Notes: a model not told the origin generated them from the sequence alone. Positions 41,641-53,612 are shown, numbered from the stretch's first letter. The stretch is DNA of 64,000 nt from Effrenium voratum (GCA_963377175.1 CAUJNA010001032.1:53996-117995), one strand, 5' to 3'. Program-made: numbers and translations.

Positions 41641-43067
41641 GGGGGGGGGGGGGGGTCGATGGAGACGTTGGAGTTGGTACCCCCTTTTGGTGGTTTTTCG
41701 TTGAGCCTCATGGGGGGGGAGAGGGGGTCATACAGACGACTAATCTTTACTTTTTGTCGTCGGTTCGGAGCCTTCTCTCATGGGGGTGCATGACAAATAT
41801 AACAATTTCAAGCCCGCATGTCAGAATTGTGCGAATTTGGGCAGAGAGTCACAACTAGGCAGGCAATGCCCTTTTATTGCTGTGGACCTTTCATGTTGAT
41901 TTGCCTTTTGAGGCTAGCCCGGCTAGCCCCGTTTTTGGGTGGTAGGGACTGAAAAGCAACAGGAGAAGCGAACGTTGAGTCTGCCATCAACTTTGAGATA
42001 CAGACGCTCTCAACGGGGCTTGGGGTGGTGAAACCCCTCAAAGGACACGCCCGAAGACACGGGTGTGTCTTTTGTTGGGGTACCCTTCTTGAAATGGCTC
42101 GAGGGAAAAATTGCCCTTTCGGGGAGGGGGTGCCTAAAACACACACCCAACTGAGTAGGAAGTTGGAGCCGCAACATGAGCACTCGGGTTTTTCCAGTTA
42201 GCTTCCATAAGCAGTCCTTGAGAAAGAAGCAAGCCCATTCGAGCCACAATCAAAACCCCGTAAGGGATAGCCCCAACCAGAACTGGGTGCAGCCGCCGTT
42301 GATTTCCATGATTCTGGGTAGACCGTTTCAATTCTGTTTTGAAGGCGACTCGGGGGTTCTTAAGGTATGTGTCAATTCAATCACTGGGGTTTCTCATGAA
42401 CAACTGACTTGATTTGGACACATCGTTGTGCTTCAATAAAGTGTCATGCCTGATTATCAGTTTTTATTTTCAGTCTCACTTCGGGCAAAATTCAAGCTTG
42501 TACATAGTTGAGGAATTGGTGCTTCTCTTCAAGCTACGAGATATACCCACCAACAAAGATATCCGCCCATGCCTCGGGCCAAAGCAAGAAGTTTTCCGGC
42601 GCAAACCGCCGGGGTCAAAGAACCATTAGGCCAATTCCTAGGTGCAAGTGAGTGGTGGGCAACACCTAACATCACCGAACAACATACTCCGAGTTGGACC
42701 AGGTCTAACCCGAACCCTGATCTTCCCTAGTAAGCAAACACCGTAGATCTTGAGTTGGCCAAAAGAACCTCAACACGCAAGAGCAAAACAAGAGGATAGC
42801 TGTGTCCTTCCTGTCCCAGGGGCGAATTTTCACAGATGTCCAGTCCTGTATGGTTTGCGGCGGGAGAGTTCGATCGTTTGTTCCCTTGTTAGTTAGTTAC
42901 GTAGATTGTTTTGTCCCATGGGCTTCTCGGTTGCCAATGTGAGGCGGAATTCTCCAGGCGCGGAGCTGTGGCTTGTAGGATCTCTTTTTTAGCCGCATTC
43001 AATGTGGGTTTGGCCTTGGGGAGCCTTGTGGGGTGTGAGTCGGCCGCCCAAAATGGCGGGGACCATT
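41641..43067. other. Interval with no supported gene
   Basis: Begins with a 15-base poly-G run and contains GGGGG-rich sequence. No exon continuing the transporter was recognised; the tail of that gene may lie here or farther downstream. Confidence 0.3.
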
Positions 43068-43190
43068 CTGTGGATGGTTGCGAAATCCATTTCGCACCAA
43101 GCCCTGGAACGGTCTGATTCCCAATGCCAACAAACAGTGGTTTCTATGATGGTTTCTTAGGTGCGAAATGGATTTCGCAGCCATGCACAG
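43068..43190. mobile_element. Miniature inverted-repeat element, family D
   Basis: Left arm CTGTGGATGGTTGCGAAATC..CATTTCGCACC, right arm GGTGCGAAATGGATTTCGCA..GCCATGCACAG: about 30 bp of inverted repeat with few mismatches. A longer opposite-strand frame that spans it is treated as spurious. Confidence 0.8.
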
Positions 43191-43842
43191 TTGGGGCACC
43201 AAAGGCAGCTGGTCCAGTCGATGGGCTCCTTTGAAGCCGCGGCCATCCGCCAAGCAGCCGCTCGCATTGGGCTGGGAGGGAGTTGGGGAGGGTTTGGGAA
43301 TGGGTTTGGAAAGGCTCTGGGGACATAAGTTGACACAAGGGCCCGGTTTTGCGTAGAGCTTTTGAGTGTTGCCAACTTGCATAGCGTGCCATGGAAAGTT
43401 TTTAGGGGGTATTGCCAGACTTGACTCACCTTGTTGCCCTCTCCGTCGCTTTGTCGCCCTCTTGGGGGTTCCTTTGCTTCCTCTTAGCCAGCGTAGAAGC
43501 TCGCAGCTGTTCTGGGGTCCAAATGTCTGGCCCAGGTGGAAAGAATTGAAATGGGAAGCCGGCTTGACAAGAGACTCGTGCAAGTTGGATATTATGGGGG
43601 GGCGTGGGTGTGGGTGTGGGGGAGGGGGAGGGGTTCTGCACTCTCGCACTTCCGCATCTAATGAGAACAGTAGCGACATCGTTTTGCTTTGTTCCACCTT
43701 CTTTTCGGAGATGTCTGAACTTTGAAACTCACCTTCACATGCTTCGAATGGTCGAGCACTTAGAGGCTTCAATATCCATGCGTTTTATATCAGGAATCCA
43801 TTTAAGGTGTTCTTGGAGTTGCTTTTGAGAGGCGCATCGCCA

Positions 43843-43982
43843 TACTGTGGATGGACGAAATCCTGCTCCACCTAAGAAGCCCTTTGGAGACCGTTCTTTG
43901 TTGGTATGTAGAGGGGAGTCATCAATTCAGGGTTTCTTAAAGTCTTAGGTGATGCGAAATGGATTTTGTCCACCCACAGTAT
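43843..43982. mobile_element. Miniature inverted-repeat element, family D
   Basis: Left arm TACTGTGGATGGACGAAATC then ..CCTAAGA, right arm TCTTAGGTGATGCGAAATGG then ATTTTGTCCACCCACAGTA. Same family as 43068. Confidence 0.8.
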
Positions 43983-44641
43983 TGCACACCTAAGGGGACC
44001 CACTGGGATGAAAAGGACGTGCCACAAGTGGGAATCAGCATCTAGCACCTTGACTACATAGCCACAATAGAAGGGTAAGTAGAAAATCAGCACTCAAAAG
44101 GCAGATGAAGCACAAAAACAAACACAAATAGAGCCACAGCAGCCCCGAATCACCTCATGGCTTGTTGCTTCGCTTGTTGAAGCCAGGTCTCGCAAACTCA
44201 GCTCTCCTGCAACACCGGCGCGCGGGGATCAAGACTTTGAAGCAGGAATACCCTCCCAAATGGTTGGTGGACGGTCGGACACAGATCCCCACCAAAAACG
44301 ATTTCAAGCGAAGGGTCTCCAATTTAAAACCAAACCCTTAATCCCGTAGCCAGTGTGCAAGAGACGTTTATGTTCTTGTCAGACATGGTGAGGTCTCCGC
44401 AAGCACTCGCACGACCTTGTGATCTTATGCGCTGATTCAGAGAGGCAAGGGACACGCGGAAGTATGGAGGCGGTTGCGCACTTTCGTGATTTTGTGACAC
44501 CTGGCTCCGTCCTAGCAGGTGTCCTGAATCGGAGCGCTTCTGAGACCATGCATAGAAGGCACTCGATTCCCCGATAGTGAGAAAGCATCGGCATGCACAG
44601 TGAATCCATTTACCTGGCTTTGGAATGATTAAAGATAACTG
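43983..44641. other. Interval with no supported gene
   Basis: No exon recognised. Confidence 0.3.
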
Positions 44642-44665
44642 AAACCCTAAACCCTAAACCCTAAC
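44642..44665 (-). repeat. Interstitial TTTAGGG telomeric repeat
   Basis: Three consecutive CCCTAAA-type units (AAACCCTAAACCCTAAACCC then TAA). The TTTAGGG repeat is the telomere type of plants and of several algal lineages including dinoflagellates. Confidence 0.8.
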
Positions 44666-44794
44666 TACCTACTATTCTAGGGGTTGATTCTTTTCAAGCA
44701 TCGTTTTTCTTTTTCTCAGACATTCCCTGGGATTCCGGAGGTCTAGAAAGATTCGGATCCCTGGAAATCGGGAAGTTACCCATGGAGTTCAAAC

Positions 44795-44861
44795 GGGTGT
44801 CCCTTTTGATTTCCCCTTCAACCCACCAAAACGGCTACCCTCAAAAAAAAAGGACACACCC
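44795..44861. mobile_element. Short family A relative
   Basis: Starts GGGTGTCCCTTTTGATTTCC, ends AAAAAAAAAGGACACACCC. Terminal inverted repeats with a 67-base total length. Confidence 0.6.
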
Positions 44862-44968
44862 AAATAGCCATCCACGGCGGTCCTAGATAAATGGATTCAC
44901 CTGGGGAATCAACCCCTGGATTTTACCTGGTTTTGTAGCACTAGCCGAAAGAACTGGTTACCTGCAAG

Positions 44969-45124
44969 GGCTTGCAACTGGGATCCACGGGCATTGGAAA
45001 ACTGGAGCACAGCCACTGGCACTTGGGGAATCTGCCGTCGGGACCTGTGGGCCGTTGCCGCGTGGCAAGCGCTGATCTGACAGCGACGGCCTCCAATGGA
45101 AAGAAGACGTGCGTGTTGGTTTGA
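44969..45124 (+). CDS. Terminal coding exon, unknown gene
   Basis: After TTACCTGCAAG the frame reads GLQLGSTGIGKLEHSHWHLG then NLPSGPVGRCRVASADLT.. ending ..KKTCVLV and TGA at 45122. The opposite strand is also open. It could be the end of the transporter gene, whose last recognised exon is 3.3 kb upstream, but no link is visible. Confidence 0.45.
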   Translation, partial: GLQLGSTGIGKLEHSHWHLGNLPSGPVGRCRVASADLTATASNGKKTCVLV

Positions 45125-45238
45125 TGATCATATTGACCCACAAGCTTTCTTGTGTTCGCAGGTCTGGATGATTTTGTACATAGCCTGTTTATTTTTAAGA
45201 AACCACCAGAAGCATTCTGGGTGTTGACATGTTGACAG

Positions 45239-45540
45239 GAGGCCTCCAATTCTCAATCTTCGGATCGATCCTCCGGGACGGAAACAAGGTCCCCCAGTAG
45301 TGCCCTTTCTCAGCCCTTTTTTGGTTGGGAGGGTTCCTCTACTGAAATAGACTACGTACAGAAAGAAGTTGGTACCAACTTATTCTAACCTCTCTACAGG
45401 ACCTAGGAAGGTCGGATGGGCTCAATGGGGCCTCGCCTGAAAACTCACTTCTGGGCTTATGGCCTGGCCGCGCGATGCTTGGCCGACGTGACCAGCCAGG
45501 TTTGACATGCTGGTTCTCAGCAGGGGTTCCGAGGGAATGA
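45239..45540 (+). CDS. Two coding exons separated by a family B intron
   Basis: Exon 45239-45288 (GLQFSIFGSILRDGNK) and exon 45400- (DLGRSDGLNGASPENSLLGL then WPGRAMLGRRDQPGL..) join in phase across the 111-nt element at 45289-45399. The frame stops at 45538-45540, close to a GAGAAACCCC end of a family A element, so the real exon may end earlier. A competing frame from ATG 45416 (MGSMGPRLKTHFWAYG) is also open for 28 codons. Function unknown. Confidence 0.45.
45289..45399 (+). mobile_element. Family B introner, 111 bp
   Basis: Begins GTCCCCCAGTAG, ends CCTCTCTACAG, giving GT-AG intron borders between AAAC AAG and GACCTAGG. Contains the shared TTTTTTGGTTGGGAGGGTTC core and ATTCTAACCTCTCTAC. 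Confidence 0.75.
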
Positions 45541-45652
45541 GAAACCCCTATGTGGTTTCAATCCAACAAGCGAAGCCACGGACCCCTCCGACGGCTCAAC
45601 TCCTTTGGATTCCCTACTGAGAACCAGGAAGTGTACAGTGTACAGTTTCGAG

Positions 45653-45709
45653 TCCAATGAGGCAGAAAAGCTGCGCGACCCCCTGATTTGGCCCTTTCAG
45701 CTTGGACAG
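45653..45709 (+). CDS. Short coding exon, unknown
   Basis: The frame reads SNEAEKLRDPLIWPFQLGQ and is followed by the donor CAG|GTCATC. The upstream acceptor could be TTTCGAG or one of the CAGs just before it. Confidence 0.35.
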
Positions 45710-45957
45710 GTCATCCATGAAAGTCGCTGGCTTGTCGCCAGGCGTGGGATGCCCTTAGCTTTTTTAGCCTTTTAGTGTTTAGTGGTATAGTTTCCATTTT
45801 ACCCACTAAAAATCAAACTTTTGGCGGGGGCTCTGAGGGCAGCCCAGTCAAGAGCTACTAGTTGGTTGTAGACCTAAGTACACTTCTGGTGAATGTGTGC
45901 AATCTAACATATTGATTCAAGTGGACTACTTGCGGCGGCAGACCGTCCAACGCCATA

Positions 45958-46280
45958 ATAAAAAAAAAAAAAAAAAAACTATGCAGTAAGATGAACACAT
46001 GAGTTGGATATGCCAATTTTGGAAGGCTACGAACAAGTCAGCTTCATTGTATATACCCTCTACTCCAAGAACCGTTTATTTTAAAGGTTATCGACAAAGA
46101 CCGGGTTCTTCGCGGGAAAACCCGGTTCTATGAAAAGCATACAAACGTACGGGTTCTGTCTGGGGTTTGTACGGGTTTTGTATGGGTTTTGTATTTTGTT
46201 CAAAGTAAAACGGGTTTTCGGGTGGAAAACCCGGTTTTCAGTAAGCAACAGGCTCAAAACCAGGTTTTTCGTTTGCATCC
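45958..46280. repeat. Poly-A run and CGGGTTTT inverted repeats
   Basis: A 19-20 base A run at about 45960, then from 46097 repeated CCGGGTTTT/AAAACCCGG blocks (CGGGTTTTCGGGTGGAAAAC at 46210) and GTACGGGTTTTGTATGGGTT. Low-complexity; no gene. Confidence 0.7.
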
Positions 46281-46649
46281 TTTATTCTTAAAGGTTCTTG
46301 GGGTAGAGGGTACATCATTATTGCTCTATAGCAACCGGGAGGGCGGTCATTTTGCTTTTTATCACGTGAAGGTGCTGGATTCTTACGATACTGGGGCTTC
46401 TGCTTTTAATCACAACTTACAACATGCTCTCATCCAAGTGACCCGAAAACGTGTATTTATTTCAGTAGGTGCAAGTGCGTAAGCACTTGATAGATCCTAT
46501 CACTTCATTTTGGGGTAGCACTGCGAAGCCTTCGGCTTCTGTTTGTCGACTGTCTCACATGCGAAGGCGATAGCCAGTCAATGGGGTTTTGGATATCCAA
46601 AAAGTACATCCACTGAAAAATAACCTGGACCCCCCATATTCTTGGGTAT

Positions 46650-46974
46650 ATGTCTGAGTTGTTTTCTCGAATAGTTCACCGTCATGCGGCCCATTGTTGG
46701 GAGTCAGGGGCACTCACCAGGAATGTTCCAAGTCCCCGGTTGGGAGTGGCTCTGGAGATGCTGGAGGTCCCCCAAGGTGGACCTCTCACCCGTTTCTTTT
46801 TTGGTTGGGGGGGTTCCCCTACCAAAATCGCCTACAGAAAAAGTTGGTGCCCTGATTCTAACCTCTCTACTGGAGGACCTAGCCTGTTTCTCGGCACCGG
46901 CCTTCTTTTGCGGCGTCAGAAACTTGTTCATAGCCTTGGACGGGAGAGAAGCAACAAATTCGAAGTTGGCATGA
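46650..46974 (+). CDS. Two-exon small gene with a family B introner
   Basis: ATG at 46650 starts MSELFSRIVHRHAAHCW..; exon 1 ends ..LGVALEMLE at 46766. Removing the 109-nt element (46767-46875) joins it in phase to DLACFSAPAFFCGVRNLFIA and LDGREATNSKLA, TGA at 46972-46974. The result is a 71-residue protein without internal stops. CTGGAGG lies at both intron edges. Function unknown; the start may instead be an internal methionine of a larger gene. Confidence 0.6.
46767..46875 (+). mobile_element. Family B introner, 109 bp
   Basis: GTCCCCCAAGG to CTCTCTACTGGAG with GT-AG borders. CTGGAGG is repeated at 46761-46767 and 46870-46876. The core TTTTTTGGTTGGGGGGGTTC matches the copies at 32126 and 45289. 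Confidence 0.85.
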
Positions 46975-47099
46975 TGCAAAAAACGGGTCGGAAGCATGTG
47001 AAAACATATATGTTTGAGGCCGTGTATGTGACATGAATGTATCCTCCTCAACAAGAGGACACATCGTGGATGTGTGTTCGTGTGTGGTGGGCTAATGGG

Positions 47100-47645
47100 C
47101 CATGCGTTTATGGTTCACTTGGAGTAGTCGAAATCGAAGCTGATAGCGGTGATTTGAGAGCTGCCCAAGCACATTGCACTGCAACAAGTACATCCAGTCA
47201 ACCGAAGACGGATGCAATCATTGCTAATCTTCGAACTTCAGAACTTTCCAGACGCTCAGTGGTACGGCCGTTTCGCTGGTTTTGGAGGGGCTTTAAAATC
47301 AAGTTCCGCCCCCCCCCCCCCCACTACACCCCAAAGAAGCGCTGGGCTTCTGAGAGATGCGCCTTCTTTTTGCGCAGTGGCTTTCTGGCTGCTTTACTCT
47401 TTGAGCAGATGGCAACGATCCCTCGGCAAGTAAAGGTAACTAAACCAACATAGGAGGAATTGTGCCGCTTTTCACCCAACTGAAGAGAGTGGTGGCATAG
47501 TGACTCGAATCCATTCGGGCTGAAGATCAGGAGTTTTCGCGACACATTTCCAGCCCGTTTTTGCGCTGTTTCCCCAAGCATGCATCATCAGCGCACTGAA
47601 CATAGCAGATGCCCACAGCAATCCATCTCCTTCACCTGGACTGTG
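47100..47645 (+). CDS. Candidate exons, unknown gene
   Basis: Coding-like stretches on the + strand: about 47150-47270 (..SSQPKTDAIIANLRTSELSR), 47334-47430 (KRWASERCAFFLRSGFLAAL then LFEQMATIPRQ, GT donor), and 47586-47645 (CIISALNIADAHSNPSPSPG, TGA). A C-rich run at 47310 marks an intron. Joins are not established. Confidence 0.35.
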
Positions 47646-47784
47646 AAATGTGGTAGAGCGACATCGGAACCGGAAGTCCAGAAATGCCGGAAGAAGTTCC
47701 TACAAAACCCCCCCCCCCCCCCCCCCTGGCTTGGGTTCCGCGCCACAGGAAGTTCCTACAGCACCCCCCCCCCCTTTGGGTTCC

Positions 47785-47865
47785 ATGGCTGAAAAATCTC
47801 GCGCTCAGGTCTGGACCATCTTGGGATCGATAGGGTGCGGCTGTGCGGCGCCCAGGCAAACATGA
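47785..47865 (+). CDS. Possible first exon, unknown gene
   Basis: ATG at 47785, MAEKSRAQVWTILGSIGCGC then AAPRQT, TGA. A GC donor (GCCCAG|GCAAAC) near 47850 could end the exon earlier. Preceded by two C-runs (47708-47727, 47765-47774). Confidence 0.35.
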   Translation: MAEKSRAQVWTILGSIGCGCAAPRQT

Positions 47866-48069
47866 TCTGGCCATCTGGATCCACTTCTTGATGCCGGGCG
47901 TTTGACGTTTGAGTTGGAGACGTTTTTTAAGTATTGGAGTGTCCTTTGTTTAGCCCCCCCCCAAATGAACAATAAAATACAGATAGTGAGGGCTTCGTTC
48001 TGCTTCTGGTGTAAAGCTACCAACCAAGGGGTACCCTCAAACAAATGTAAAAAGACAGCCCCCCAAGAT

Positions 48070-50600
48070 ATGTTTTGCTAAGCTTCTCGAGCACGAGGCT
48101 CTTCCTCTGCGCTGGCGCGCCTTTCGCGCTGGCCTTTCAGGCGGGGAGTCGCTGCCTCGCTGCCCCGAAGTCCACGAAGTTTGACAGCCCCCCGCCCTCT
48201 GTTGGCTGGCTTTCTGCGCAATAGAAGTAAAAGAAGGGCCGAGGAAAGGGGAAGGAAACAAGTCTGGGCCAGAAGAATCTGCACACAGCCCAGTCTTGGC
48301 TTCTGAATATCCCAAGTTGGCTGGGTGCTAAATACTGAACGTTGTTTGTTTAAAATTTGCTCAAGGAAGTCTTCAGATGGATTCAGTTTCTATGAGAGTG
48401 CTGTTGTACTTCAGCTGAGAAGCCTATAGGCTATAGCCTATAGGCCTCCCACTCACGAGTTCTGACCAGCCCATCTCAGAATTGGTGCTGCGATGATAGT
48501 GACAAATATGATATCTTCCAGGCGCGGTATGGCTTTGCTTGATTTGTTGATTCAACTGAGGCCGGAGAGTTTTTGTGGATTGGTGCGCGACGCATATAGA
48601 CGCATATCTGGATCCTGACCTCCCTGCGCGTCTTTCTGCATTCAGCAAATGGCGTCCATTTGCCCCGAATGCGTTGGATTTCGTTAAACATGTGGCCGCT
48701 GTGGCAAACCCCCAAGCTTCCACGTGCATCCAGCTGCATTTTTGCAGTGTGTTGTCATATTCAAGCAAACGAAGAGGGTGAACCGTGTTGGCAATCTACC
48801 CGTGTTTTCCTTGAACAGATCTGTAGCAAAGTCCCTTCACGTGGATGTTTTTTGCTTCTCCTTTATTTGACCTGACCAGAGTACCCCCAAAACACGCACG
48901 CACGCACACCCGCACACACACGCACATACGCACAAGCACGCGTTGCCCTCGCGGGAAGCGAGTCACCGCAAGACCGGCTGATTCTATGCCAGGCGCGATA
49001 CCCTCACCGCAGCTTCGGACGCCTGGCGCGGGGGCTGAGTCGCCTGGGGGCTTCCCCTCCCCTCCCCTCGATCCGCCCGCGTGTTTGGTGTATAGGACCC
49101 CCCGGACCTCAGCTTCGATCCCTTTTTGGATGTCTTTTCCTTTTCGTTGTAAAGGGAGCCATCAGAAACTTTGGTGCATGTTGCCCAGGGATGTTAGGAC
49201 TTTAACTTGTTTGATCCAACTCATGGGTTTTCCAAACTAAACCACTCAAAGTAGTCACTTGTAGCAGGGGAGCAGATTTCGCCACTGAGGGAAGACTCGC
49301 CATGTTGGGGTTTTTGGGACCCAAGAAAGACAAGCCAGCCATGTCGTCAACCACGCGCGCACGCGATCGAGGTGGGATGCTCTTCTTGGGTCTCGCCCAG
49401 GGACTGCCCTGAAGCCAAGTTGCTGTACCGCTTCAGCGCAGGTGGGACCGATGGGCTCGAGGATTCGGCGGAAAGCGCGGGTCAGACAATCCTTGTTTGA
49501 AGGGTTGAACCAAGGAGGGAAGCCAAAAGAGTGAAGCCAACCAAAAAAAGGACGTATTGGGGGAAACTCGTGTTTTGTTGCGTGATGTTTGGGCAAACAC
49601 TAAAGGGAAACCAATAGAAAACCAGCCCGGCTATGTTGTCGTTTTTTTTTTTGTTTTTTTTTTTTTGTGTTTCTTTTGGTGGGGGACGCCAAACGTTTCG
49701 TTTTTGGTGAACCGGTTTGAGAAATCAGCCCCCTTTTACAGTTTTTTTGGGTCGTAAAGGGAAACCAACGAGAACTACTTGTTTTGGTTGTTTTTGAAGG
49801 GAACCAATTCAAGAAGGCGCTGGGCAAAGAGTGGACGTGAGCCACAATTCTGATTCCATTTTGTCCAGTCCGCAATTTCTCCAGGGCACCCCGCGGCAAG
49901 TTGGGCAAAAATGGGCATGCAGTTTTTTGAACTCACGCCTCGCGGTCTGGCCTTGCTGCCTGGGCGTGGCCCATATGGCGGGTGTGTGAAAAAGCGTTTG
50001 TCTGCTGGTTTCGTGACACATGGCAGCCTGAGCATCGCTCGGAATGCCGGCTTGCACGAATTGTTGTGAACCGCCATGATGTCTACGTGTCGCTTGCACA
50101 TGTCAAAGGGCAGTGATGCTGATTTTTTATCGATGGTTTAACGATGGTCGTGCCGTCAGCTCAAGTCTGGCATTTGCTTCAAGCCAGTACGTAGCAGACA
50201 CCCCATGCTGGCGTGAAAAATTCAGGGCCGGCTGTGTTCTCTACGCTCCGCTTGCACAGACACCACTTCAGGTGATTGGAATGCCTTGATGCACGTCGCC
50301 AGGGATGTTTCCTTGAGCTTTCTGCAATACATCTCACATGTGGGCGTTGCTTTTGAGAGTATCCTTTCTGTTGTCAAGAGCGAAGCCAAAAGGCCCCCAA
50401 CCATTTTGCTGCTTCCCCATTTGGAGACACACCTATTTCAAATGTTGATTCCCCATTCTTTTCAACCATCGTTCTTTCCAAATTCCGGCCGTTCTCCCTG
50501 GGTTTCCGAAGGATTTCTAGCTAGAAGGATCCCTGGAAAGAATGGGGAAGGTATCCCTAGAACTATGCCACACTACCTTGCCATGTTTTGTCACAATTTT
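48070..50600 (+). CDS. Series of candidate exons, unknown gene(s)
   Basis: Plus-strand coding-like pieces: about 48079-48138 (KLLEHEALPLRWRAFRAGLS, followed by CAG|GCGGGG); 48575-48750 (..IDAYLDPDLPARLSAFSKW then RPFAPNALDFVKHVAAVANP); 49270-49492 (..CPEAKLLYRFSAGGTDGLE at its end); 49912-50070 (MGMQFFELTPRGLALLPGRG then ..SAGFVTHGSLSIARNAGL, stop TGA); 50283-50390 (MHVARDVSLSFLQYISHVGV then AFESILSVVKSEAK). Several also have open frames on the other strand; the + readings look more protein-like and match the strand of the rest of the window. The gene number and joins are unresolved, and no family is recognised. Confidence 0.4.
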
Positions 50601-52955
50601 TGAGCTGCTGGGCACGGTGAATTGGTCATGAAGCCCCGCCGCGCAGCTCGCCCGTTGGCCCTTGGATAGGGAGAACGGTTCACCCATAGGTGTTCTTTTT
50701 AGGTGAGCCTGAAACCAGAAGAAATGGAACTAAGATACAGGCACCAACATTCTAAGATACCAGTGTTTGCCCATGATTTGAGGTTGGGGGGGGGCAGGGC
50801 ATGCCAATCATTCCTCATCAACATGCCACTTCCACCCTCCCACCCTCCCACTTCCACCCACCCTCCCACTTCCAAGGTGTCCTTTCTTCATGTGCCACAT
50901 GCCCTCCAACTGTCTCACTTCCCACTCCCCAAGGATGTCCCCCCCCCCCACAGTTACATTTGCCTGCCCACATCCCAACCCTTCCCTGTGCCCACATCCC
51001 AACCCTTCCCTGTGCCCACCCCCTGCACTGTGGCTCGGACTACTTCATGGAATACTTGGAGCAGCAGTTCACAGGGAGGGAGGGAGGGTAAAAACATAGG
51101 CACCGCTGAAAAGCGGGTAGCGCTGAAAAGCGCACCTTTTTTTTGGGCACGTGGTAAAGATGACCAAGCAGGCCTGGCCAGACAGGGAGGATGGTCATGG
51201 GGCACTTTAGCCTGCACCAAGACTGCAATATTGAATGGCCTAGTGGTCCATACCCCTGCTTTGCTTTAGAACTGTAACAACTGAAAAGTACTTGCCAGCA
51301 CAGAGGGCACAACCATTTGGAAAACACAGGACCTGCTAGTTCATCACCTGAGATGTCATTCGCATTGGGGCCACCTTTTTCAAACTTGCTGTTCAACATC
51401 ATGAAGCTAAATAGTGATTGGTTCTCTTTGCAGCATTGAAGCACAAGATTACTTGCAGCAATAACTGAATCCCAAAGCTTCATGGTGAATTTTAATCTTA
51501 AATGCATCACATGGTTGTTTGAGCCCTGGATTTACAGGAAGGGATGTACAAGAACACTTTGCAAGCATGGGACATGTATAGTTGTCAGGGAGCAGGTGGG
51601 CAAAGTGTAGGCTGCAAGGTGTCTGGGTAGTGGCGTTCAGAAATTTCTGGTCCTAAGTTTCCATTTGACCATAGCACCAAAAGTCAAATTGAAATGAAGC
51701 TTCAGTCAGCTCTATGCTTTCACTTGCAGCCATGCTGCATTTGCACACTTGCCGTCAACCATAAAAGCAGCCGCAAAAAGGGGCAGCAGGACACTAAGGC
51801 TCAAACCCTGCAATACTAAGGCTTAGTTCACTAAGGTCCCAGCAGAGCGGAGCCTGCTGCATACTAAGGTTCAGACACTGACTGAGGTCTGACTGAGGTC
51901 TGCACACAGCTTTCTAGGCAGTGCAAAGGCTGGCTGGGCAGAGGGCTGGGCTAACATGCCATTCCAAACAGCACTAAGTGAATGCAATGTACTGTTCTGG
52001 CCACTGCTGAATTTGGGTAGCCTCCAGTATTGCACAAGGCATTTTGAAACTGCCAACTGTTTCTCTGGAACTTTGCTAAGCCCTCAGGGCACTCATTGCT
52101 CCTCATGTCTTGGAGTGTCCCGCCCAAGAAATTCAATCAGCACCAAAGATGCAGGGACAACCCAGTGGATAATCAGGGAACACTCTGTGTGTGTGTGGTT
52201 GATGGCAGCTGTTTCCAACAAGAAAACGTTCAAGCCCACAGGTGAGATGTCTGACCTGCTTTTCTGCCACCCAGCCAAGGCTCAAATTCTGACAGTACCC
52301 ATGGGCTGGTCCATAAACAATCTGTCATTGTGAAATGGCTGCAAAAACATATTCCAATGGAGCGTTGATGTCAACAACAAAATGCTGTTTGGCCTAGTGC
52401 TTCTGCAATCAGAAGCTTGAGCTCCCCTGACCTACCAAGCTATCCTTTACCCTTGCCCCTCCATGCCTTGGCTTTCCAAGGCATGGCTGCAACCCACCCT
52501 AGCCTCTTCATGAGGGGTTCCATCAGCCATGCTCAGGTTGCTTGCCTGTTGGTGCCTCAGACCATCCTCAGTGCACTGAACATGCTTTGTGAGCTAATCC
52601 TGAGTTGATGTAACTGTAAGTTGCTACCCAAACGGGCTTGGTGCAGGGAACCCTGACTCACTGCCTCTCACCCTGGCCGCTTTCTGGCTGAGGCCTGCTG
52701 CCCTTGGAGGTGTGCCAGGACATCCAACCTGCCTTGGGCCCAGACAAGCCAGCCGACAGCGCCTTGCATTCCAAGCGCCTTGATTTTGGGTGTATGTTAT
52801 TGCAGGGGGTTCTATATGTCTTGACAAGGAACAATTGCTGGTAACAGTAAGGGGCTATCTTTTCATCAAAACTCATGTGCCATTGTGAATGCCGTCATCC
52901 TTTGGCAAGCTCTGTATCGTTAGCTCCCCCATGCAATCTTGCACTTCTCTTACAG
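50601..52955. other. Mostly non-coding interval
   Basis: No confident exon. Features: C-rich repeats CCACCCTCCCACTTCCA and CCCACATCCCAACCCTTCCC at about 50825-51025; a degenerate ACTAAGGCTC/ACTAAGGTTC repeat at about 51790-51870; and the palindrome at 52461. Confidence 0.35.
52461..52486. other. Perfect 11-bp stem hairpin
   Basis: CCATGCCTTGG, four bases CTTT, CCAAGGCATGG. A near copy with one extra T is at 55526-55552, and partial relatives are at about 61820 and 63715, so this is a dispersed small palindrome. Confidence 0.75.
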
Positions 52956-53446
52956 CCTGATGCCTCTTGATTTTCTTGGATTTGCCAGCAAGATGTGGTT
53001 GCAGTTGTGGTTCAGGGCTGCTGCAAGCAAGTTGCTTGATCTCTGTGATGCAGCAGGTGTAGGCTCAAGGGCTGTTGGCTGTGGCAGCTTTTCAGCCATG
53101 TATGTGAACAACCTCTACATCATTCAGAACCAGAATGAGGTTGGCACAAGAAGGAAGCCACCCTGCCAGCTTGCCAGAGACGCCAGACTAAATTGGCAAG
53201 AACATGACAGTCATAAATGTGCGTGTGCCAAAGAGAGAATGCGCGTGTGTGTGGGGGCTAACTGAGGATCAAGTGCGAGCAGCCAGGAACCGGCTGGTGC
53301 TTTTCTCAGCTGCTGGCATTTGCCTATCTAGGAACTTCTTTGCTGAGGGAGGAGAAGGCATTGATGGGTCATCAACCTCCTGCCCGGCCTCAACAGGCAA
53401 AGGAACGGGATTCAGTAGATCATCATCATCATCACCCCCACCACCG

Positions 53447-53490
<44 letters not shown>

Positions 53491-53491
53491 T

Positions 53492-53523
<32 letters not shown>

Positions 53524-53525
53524 CT

Positions 53526-53612
<87 letters not shown>

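Noticed and set aside
42999..43772. 257-codon minus-strand open frame
   Set aside because: It runs through the family D inverted-repeat element and C-rich low-complexity sequence, has no recognisable protein pattern, and opposes the strand of all other genes.
49806..50404. Minus-strand gene at 48-50.4 kb
   Set aside because: Minus frames are open, but the + strand frames in the same places look more protein-like (for example MGMQFFELTPRGLALL and HVARDVSLSFLQYISHV) and fit the strand of neighbouring genes.
53418..53612. Poly-His/poly-Ser protein
   Set aside because: ATC simple repeat in an intron.
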